64,000 nucleotides of DNA, taken from positions 1-64,000 of the forward strand of contig MCFE01000510.1 of NCBI GenBank assembly GCA_002104905.1, in the 5' to 3' direction. Of the stretch, positions 57,641 through 64,000 are shown one piece after another. Source of the DNA: Basidiobolus meristosporus CBS 931.73. Its lineage: Eukaryota > Basidiobolomycota > Basidiobolomycetes > Basidiobolales > Basidiobolaceae. Both the position numbers and the translations under genes were made by a program. The notes beneath the pieces were generated by a model. That model was not told where the DNA came from. It saw only the letters and a program-made list of their open reading frames with translations, and made no database searches. The first letter of the stretch is position 1. Each line of letters begins with the position of its first letter.

Positions 57641-60600
57641 TTGATGCATAATATGTCTCAGAATTGGTGAGTGCTCATTTGTAATCTCCCACCGGAAGAG
57701 CCCGTGTGGCAAAAGTTTCAACTCCCCTACCTCATAGCAGACCAGCCTGGCCAATATTCAATCAAGCCCCAACTGGACGCAATCTGCAGTTGATGAATAG
57801 GCCAATCTCACTTCGGGTGAAGATTATGCCGAAAATCAAGGGTACCTTGACCACATCTGAGTTTATGTCAGATTCAGATACAGTCAACCTCTGCGCCACG
57901 ACATTTACGTAAGTACCATATTAGCAGATACATGTGGCTGCAATGGTTCAAGGAGATGGCATGGTTGGTACGTTGAGACACCCACTTTACATTGGTTTCT
58001 GGTCAACCCAAATTGCTTGGTCATCCATCACTTGCTTCCGTAGTCACATTGAGCCGGTTATGGTCGGGAAGATAATTGATTCGATAATCAATCATCACAA
58101 TTCATGATTGATCTCAGCTTGAGTGCTTTGGCTGTTACGCAAATCCATCAACCAGTTCCTAGAACATTATGATCTAATGGCATGAGAGAGATTCCAAAAT
58201 CGATTGAACCCTGTGACCATCTTCCTCGGTCATTTTGGACGGAGTCGGGGGAGGGTCAGCTGAGACCATGCGGCCCGCTATTTGAGGATATATATCAATT
58301 CCCTTAAATAGATCCTGACCAGGTCAATGCCAATCCCGGTTTGTCCGGAATGATCCGGACAGCGAGGCGAGCCGTTCTTACGACCTCCATTATCATTTGC
58401 TGAATCTTATACACTCTGTATGAGTGGACTGCATACCAAACCCTAAGCCAATTTGTGTGACCACGGAAGCAGCTATTATACAACCCTCCGATATACTCAA
58501 AATCGCCCCGCTCATTGCCGGCCTATTGCCATCTCATCCGTTAGTAAGATAACGGGGCCGGTTTGTCATCAAGGTACATTAGCTCCAGATACCATCAGGT
58601 GACGGATCCATGCGCACATTATGAAGACGAAGAGGAAGAAGTAACAATTGCACAACATTCGATTCCCCGTTTCCAGTATCTGTATCAAACACACCAGGTG
58701 ATTAGTTTACATGTAAAAGTTCCTGGCATATCCACTGCCAAAACCATTATATTTCTTGATGACTGGATCCAGCCAGTAGCACAGATTCTGCGATAAATCC
58801 AACCTTTAGGAATACACTAGCGCCCGCACATACTGAAGTGCGGATCCGAGGATCTTATGGAGAGGGTTGGGACCACGGCTGCCAGGTATCCGATCGTACT
58901 GCTGACTTGACTAATATCCGTGGCTTGCTGAATAGTTTTAGCCAATGCATTCAAAGCAATGACTAATCACGGGGCACTGTTGTGATAGCTATAATGGCAC
59001 CATTCATATACATGGTGCTATGATACGATACGTGGGTTAGAGTTTGAGAAAGAGAGGGCCATCTGACGCATCCACCACCCTAGTGGATTGCTGTGGCTAG
59101 CTCGCTGTCTGAACGATTCCCCATACCGGAGCCATTTGAAAAGCACCAAACGTCCCTTTGTCCCACGCAGCCTGTATTGCAAGTGCCGCGGTTTTCATCT
59201 AATCGGAAATTCGAGTCCCTCCATCAGCTAGCTTGCTGGTGTCAATGATCATAAGCTTGCATCAATGTAGTTGTGGCCACAGCTGCATTACCGATGCCGT
59301 ATATTCTATAACAAACTCTTCCGTGATGAAGGGCAGGCTCCGAACCTTCCCCTGTTCCAATTTTGGCATTGGGTGATTCAGGTATCCCAGCGCCATCTGG
59401 TATCCATTGAAAATTTATGCAGTGAGCCTAGCAGATTGTGATACCATATAAATTTATGCTCTATTCAATATCACAGAACATGATTAGCAGATGCAGTGGT
59501 ACCCTTCTTGGTCATTGTGAACGAGGCTGATTCATCGATTCCATCAGATGACCCTCTACGTACTGAACCAGATGAAATACTTGTTTCGAGCCTTTCGTTC
59601 CAGTCCCATGATCACCAGGCACCTCAACATTGAACTGCCATGTTAACTGGGTTTCCATACTTGGTGGTGATCCTGAACATATGTGTGGTAACTGGCTCTG
59701 ATCCACATTGCCACCACCCTGTTGCATTGTAAACAAGCCTGCATTCTGTTCTACCGCGTAGAAAACACTATGCGGCCTTGACCAACTCATTTAGTTCTGG
59801 ACGATACGCATCAGTGTTATGTGGGGAGTGATTCTGAATCAATGGCCGCACCACTTCCGTAATTCTCCAGTACGATAAAATCTCCTAACAATACCCTGCA
59901 GGGGAATGGAATGCCGTGTACAAGTTGGGAATATTATATTCCGGATCTAGGCCGCCAGCTGCTGACTCTCTTCACCCACTATGCTGCTGTCGAATCTTCG
60001 TGAGATACATGGAGATTTGATTGAAAATGGCCGTGATCAACCAACAATGGAAGAGTTCACGGTTTAGCAATGCTGGCCGGAACTATCTGGAATAAGAGTA
60101 ACGAGCCCTGGCTTTGTGCACCAACTGGCCACCCATTAAGAAATTCGGCAAAGCAAAAAAGGCTAGTTCGGCGAACCCGCAAATTTAATCAGTTGATCCT
60201 AAATGAACTCGGCAATTCAGCCAACAATTGTTGATGTCCATTCTTAGCATGTTTGCCAAGCGATAGTGTAGGTGTCGGTGTGGTATTCCCACCAACGACA
60301 AAAGACGGCGTCAAACGCATCTAATGCGGTTCAGTCTTCACTAGCACATGCCAGCACATCAACCAAGGATCCGAGAGACGCTGGAGCAAGGCAGCGGAAG
60401 ACGCATTAAAACTTTATCTGATAGATCTGGCGCCATTCAATGCAGCAGCTCTGTGGAATGCAACTCACTTGTGTATTTGAGGGGTGTATACTGAGATGCA
60501 AATTTATGGAGTATTGTGGTGAAGCGTACATCCAGCTATCGTCGCATTACCTATCTTCGAGTGTTTCATTGTTTCTGTGGCCGCATTATCATTCAGATAG

Positions 60601-61142
60601 GGATTTGGCAATCAAATGACTTATCAGCCAAAGCCTCTACCAACGCGGCCTGCCGTGCCATTGGTGAGCTTAAATGAAAGGCTGCTGTAAAATCGGATCC
60701 CTGCTCCTCTTGGTTTCTGAAACGGATATTTTCATATATGTGGGCACCTGACTTCATCACACCACCCCTCATTCATCAGATCCTGATCACTTGGATTTGG
60801 AATCCTATCTTCGGTTGAAATTTGAGAATTGGCACAATCTCGCCTCTAAAATGGATTGTATGGTGATCAAGCAACCCGTAGCCCAAGCGGCCGAAAATTA
60901 TATAAACTCTTGCCAACCCCGCAAATAACATCAATTTGCTCACTCGGAATTTCTTCCGTTTTTCGTTCACCCGTCCTTGCTATTTATCGGCCCCACTGCC
61001 TAATCTAATCCATAATCAACTGCGCTTGCCGATTTCGCAACCTGGATTTTTACCTATCATTCTTGAATCGCCCTGTCCCCTCCTTACTACCACGCCTACC
61101 CTCCCGGCTACAAGAGATCTTTAATCCCAACCAATTGGCAAA
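57641..61142. other. Gene-type DNA without a recognised gene (~3.5 kb)
   Basis: CpG is common, so this is host DNA, yet no frame shows a domain. A minus-strand frame at 59790-59512 and a plus-strand one at 58563-58796 were inspected and not identified. A plausible splice donor (gtaagtacc) lies at 57909. The last 300 bp are CT-rich and probably the promoter and leader of the next gene. Confidence 0.3.
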
Positions 61143-62284
61143 ATGTCTTATCGTCGTCAGTACATCGAGTCGAGCACAGCTGCCAAGAACAGGATTAGCT
61201 CGAAGGAGGCGTTGCTGCTGTCGCAGTACTCTAACATCATGGCTAATCTCGACTCCTTAACCCTGAAGCAGGACGGTTACCGGACAACGAAGCGAGCCTC
61301 AAGCATACCATTGCCTAATAAACAAATCACCGAGAAGTTGGCAGTAAATCAGGTTGTGGACAAGTTTGTCTCCGCCTCACTCTCCAGAATCGCCCATCAC
61401 TCCAATGGCCGCAAAGCTGCGCGTCACGAGGCCCCGTTTGACGGCGTCGAGCTTGACTTCCCCACGGTCAAATCACCCTACGACATCAGTCCCGTGGATG
61501 GGAATCTAGAGCAACCCTCATTTGACGCCTTGAATAACATTCCTCTAGCTACCTTTTCGTACCACGAGATCCCATTCGAGGATGAAGATTTACTTCCCAA
61601 TTACACCCAAGACTTGCCATGCTCACCACCACCTCCCTATCCAAGTAGTGAATATCCGTTTATGAAACAGACCCCAAGCTCCGATGCACCCAGGAAGGAG
61701 GGTTGGCTTGTATTGGTTGAGGCTAGAAAAGCCATGTGTACCAAATTCCCCCCCACCCAAGTACTGTACACCAAATATGTTAATGAACTGATGAATAGCC
61801 GCCCGAGAGTAGATGGAAGACCATCTCGGATCTCCACCAACACGAGGCGCCTCGTAAAAGACCCACATGGTATCTGCTGGCCATTGAGGGGTGAGAGAAG
61901 AAACCGAAAGTACCATTTCGATAATTTTCTCCCACCCAGAATATCTGGTGCACGTGAAATCAGATCCAATAAAGATCAAATGCGAATTATGGCTTTGGAA
62001 GCGAGCATGCAGAAAGGTAAATTCCCCAATATCCACCGCCACTTTCTGCCCATTAACTAACCATCTCCCTAGCCGACAAGATCAGCACTCCATTGAGGTC
62101 ACGGTTTTCGCTTCCTAAACGCGCAGGCAAGTTTACGGCCAACATCCCAAGTCGCTTACGTAACTCAAGCACCTTGGAAGATCTTGTGTGGGAAACGTAT
62201 TACGACGAATTGAACTCCATCAACACCGCACCGGCCCACAAATCCTCTAGCTTTAATGTGTTAAACTTCGACCCTGATGCGTAG
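61143..62284 (+). CDS. Unknown fungal protein, 361 aa, two exons
   Basis: Exons 61143-62016 and 62073-62284, with a 56-nt intron carrying cattaactaacc before the acceptor; the joint is in phase and gives 362 codons with the stop. The ATG is preceded by gcaaa. The protein starts with a basic, Ser-rich helix region (SYRRQYIESSTAAKNRISSKEALLL), a Pro-rich acidic middle (PFEDEDLLPNYTQ..CSPPPPYP, with a PPxY-like motif), a basic region (RRLVKDP..RGERRNRKYHF) and a short conserved-looking end (STLEDLVWETYYDELNS). It is mostly disordered, possibly a regulatory or adaptor protein; I recognise no family. Confidence 0.75.
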
Positions 62285-63154
62285 CCGAAGCACCCATACT
62301 ACACGCAACTCAGCATAAATCCGACCATTGTACAAAACACTCACCCACCCCTGCTAACGCCTCTCCGATGTAAATGTTTATGTTCTATAATACTCAGCCT
62401 TGTATGGGTTGATACCATGACAAGAAATTACCGTAATACGCCTCAAATAAAACTGTCATTTTGTACAACCAAAAAGGGATACACCAGTTCTGATATATTG
62501 AGCGGAGCCACGTAAAGTGGTATTTTCTTGATAACTTTTTAGAATATCGGGATGAGCCACCTCTTTATCAAGCAGTTGACTAAAAGAACCTATCATGGTT
62601 GCTCTATGCTGCCTATCCCAGAAATCGTGATCTTACTAGGCTGACCACCATATGGGCTTAAAGTCCATGGAGCATCCAGGTAAATAGGGGGGTTCCTTTA
62701 TTCACCAAGAATATTTCTGGTGAAAAATGTAAGACAACCTTTGAGATGTAAGGGATAAATTGTGAAGCCGTACATTTTGAATGGACGTATACGCAGGTAT
62801 TGTCGCCTAATAATAGGCATCTCATAGTGCTCCCTGTTGTAAATGTGTTTCAAGGTGCCTCAAGAACTTGGGTAATGGGATAGTATTCCTATTATATGTA
62901 AGCCATGTAACAAGGTTTACTTGCTTCTATCCCCGAATCAATGGATGTAGATTTAGAATATAATCCCGTTGACTACTTTTGCAGCAAGTGATACAGGAAT
63001 AATGCGCAGCAGTGGGTCTGGCCTCTATTGTTTAAGCTTGTTGCATGGCATCTAGTTGATTTTTACAAGAAACCAATATTCCACGTTAACTCCTAGGTTA
63101 TGACATTGTCCAGGAGTAGCTTTCTGGTAGTTGCTACATACACTTCACCAAAAG
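62285..63154. other. Gene 3' flank grading into transposon DNA
   Basis: No gene seen. CpG thins out after about 62.9 kb. Confidence 0.35.
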
Positions 63155-63340
63155 CTCTATAAAAAATATCACCAGTGTAATTCATCCAATAATTACTAGT
63201 ATTATCATAGAATCTTGCAGGCATTTGGCTGATATTTTCTTGCAGATTTTTAGTTGTGAATCTTTGTGCAAGTAGTAGATGGCTTACTACTAAGTTTAGT
63301 ATGAATTCCACTACTAGCCTAGCCTTGTGCAGACTTCTGG
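63155..63340 (+). mobile_element. Partial MITE copy of the CCCTATGAAAAA family
   Basis: Begins ctctataaaaaatatcacc and includes tagtagatggcttactac..tagtatgaattccactactagcctagcc, matching the middle of the 55032 copy. The right end could not be located. Confidence 0.5.
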
Positions 63341-64000
63341 ATGGCTGGAGCTTCACCAGGAAGGAAGTTCTAAGAAGAATTAACAGGATATGATATGGGT
63401 AGAAATCAAGATCCCATTTACTGCATACACCTCAGACAAGTCAGGGACTAGGGCATAAATGATATGATTGAGGAGCTTACCTAATTAGTGAAGGTTGCAG
63501 GTGGAGAGTGCATTAAGGTAAACACTAACATCAAGCAGAGCAACTACATATTGCTTCAACAAAAGGGATATTCTCTGGGCTGCAGTATTGGGACCTACTG
63601 CATTGAGAATCTTATATAAGGCCTGTCTGGCTAGAGCAGTTGGATTTGATATATGTAACAATGCACTGACACTCCAGAGAACCTAGGAAGACAAAGATAT
63701 AGAGTAGTCTGCTTAGGTTCAATGGGTGCAATTTGAGCTGTAGGTAAGTAGCCTGTTATATCCAAGAGGAAAGTGTAATACAACTCTTGAATGGTTCAAC
63801 TGAACATAAGTGACAACTAAGTGCAGAATCTTAGAATTGCCAGAGAGTGGTGGAAATTTTAGCTGAAAAATTTTGATAAAATATTGGTATTGTATATAGC
63901 TGGACTTGGCTAAAAAGGCAACAGAATTGGTTAGGGGGGGAGACAGTCACCAACAGGTGAAATCTTTATTTCAGTAGAAACAAAGAAGCCAGTGCTACTG
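63341..64000. other. Unassigned transposon-type sequence at the window edge
   Basis: CpG-poor. The minus strand shows broken coding-like stretches (for example KFPPLSGNSKI near 63850 and ARQALYKILNAV near 63630) that could be retrotransposon gag, but no domain is certain. Confidence 0.3.

Noticed and set aside
57706-57912. A 68-codon frame with a good donor at its end
   Set aside because: It starts with GTG, not ATG, and has no recognisable domain or partner exon.
1-64000. CRISPR arrays, bacterial operons, rRNA genes
   Set aside because: No regularly spaced direct repeats of CRISPR type and no rRNA-like sequence were seen; the genes contain spliceosomal introns, so the DNA is eukaryotic.

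Overview
The window is fungal nuclear DNA. The host genes carry short introns (about 50-95 nt, GT..AG, often with a CTAAC/CTAAT-like branch site) and encode standard eukaryotic proteins: a kinesin-5 motor, a penta-EF-hand protein, a FAM72 homologue, a Spo7/NEP1-R1-like protein and an RBMS-type RNA-binding protein. The short introns, compact gene spacing and the FAM72 homologue suggest an early-diverging lineage rather than an ascomycete, but that is an inference.

The sequence alternates between two compartments. From 1 to about 24.7 kb, 49.5 to 57.6 kb and about 62.9 to 64 kb it is a transposon graveyard that is AT-rich and nearly free of CpG. From about 24.7 to 49.4 kb and 57.6 to 62.9 kb it is gene-bearing and rich in CpG.

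Transposon block 1 (1-24.7 kb): tail of a Gypsy LTR, a 716-bp foldback palindrome, a decayed Tnp2 (CACTA-type) copy, a solo Gypsy LTR, a broken ORF and a minisatellite, an almost intact PIF/Harbinger-type DDE transposase, a truncated inverted Gypsy fragment, then a complete Gypsy element with two 1071-bp LTRs (10171-17347). That element sits inside the coding region of a Tnp2 transposase gene on the minus strand. Divergent from Tnp2 lies a ~620-codon reading frame of unknown function broken by three stops. Decayed Copia sequence with a precisely inserted ~320-bp MITE and a one-and-a-half LTR follows.

Gene block 1 (24.7-49.4 kb): a 136-aa conserved-looking protein (-), kinesin-5 (+) with an 11-nt micro-exon, PEF protein (-), FAM72 protein (+), an unidentified gene end duplicated as an inverted repeat, Spo7-like protein (+), a cysteine-rich protein (-), RBMS-like protein (-) and a 59-aa probable secreted peptide (+). 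Several kilobases between them gave nothing I could recognise.

Transposon block 2 (49.5-57.6 kb) holds Copia remains, LTR fragments and further copies of the same MITE family. The last gene block has one clear two-exon gene of unknown function (61143-62284). The elements interlock: Gypsy inside Tnp2, MITEs inside Copia, and relics of the Tnp2-linked accessory gene among Copia LTRs. Most pol-frame stops in the complete Gypsy element are TGA and the block is CpG-poor, so cytosine methylation and deamination probably shaped it.
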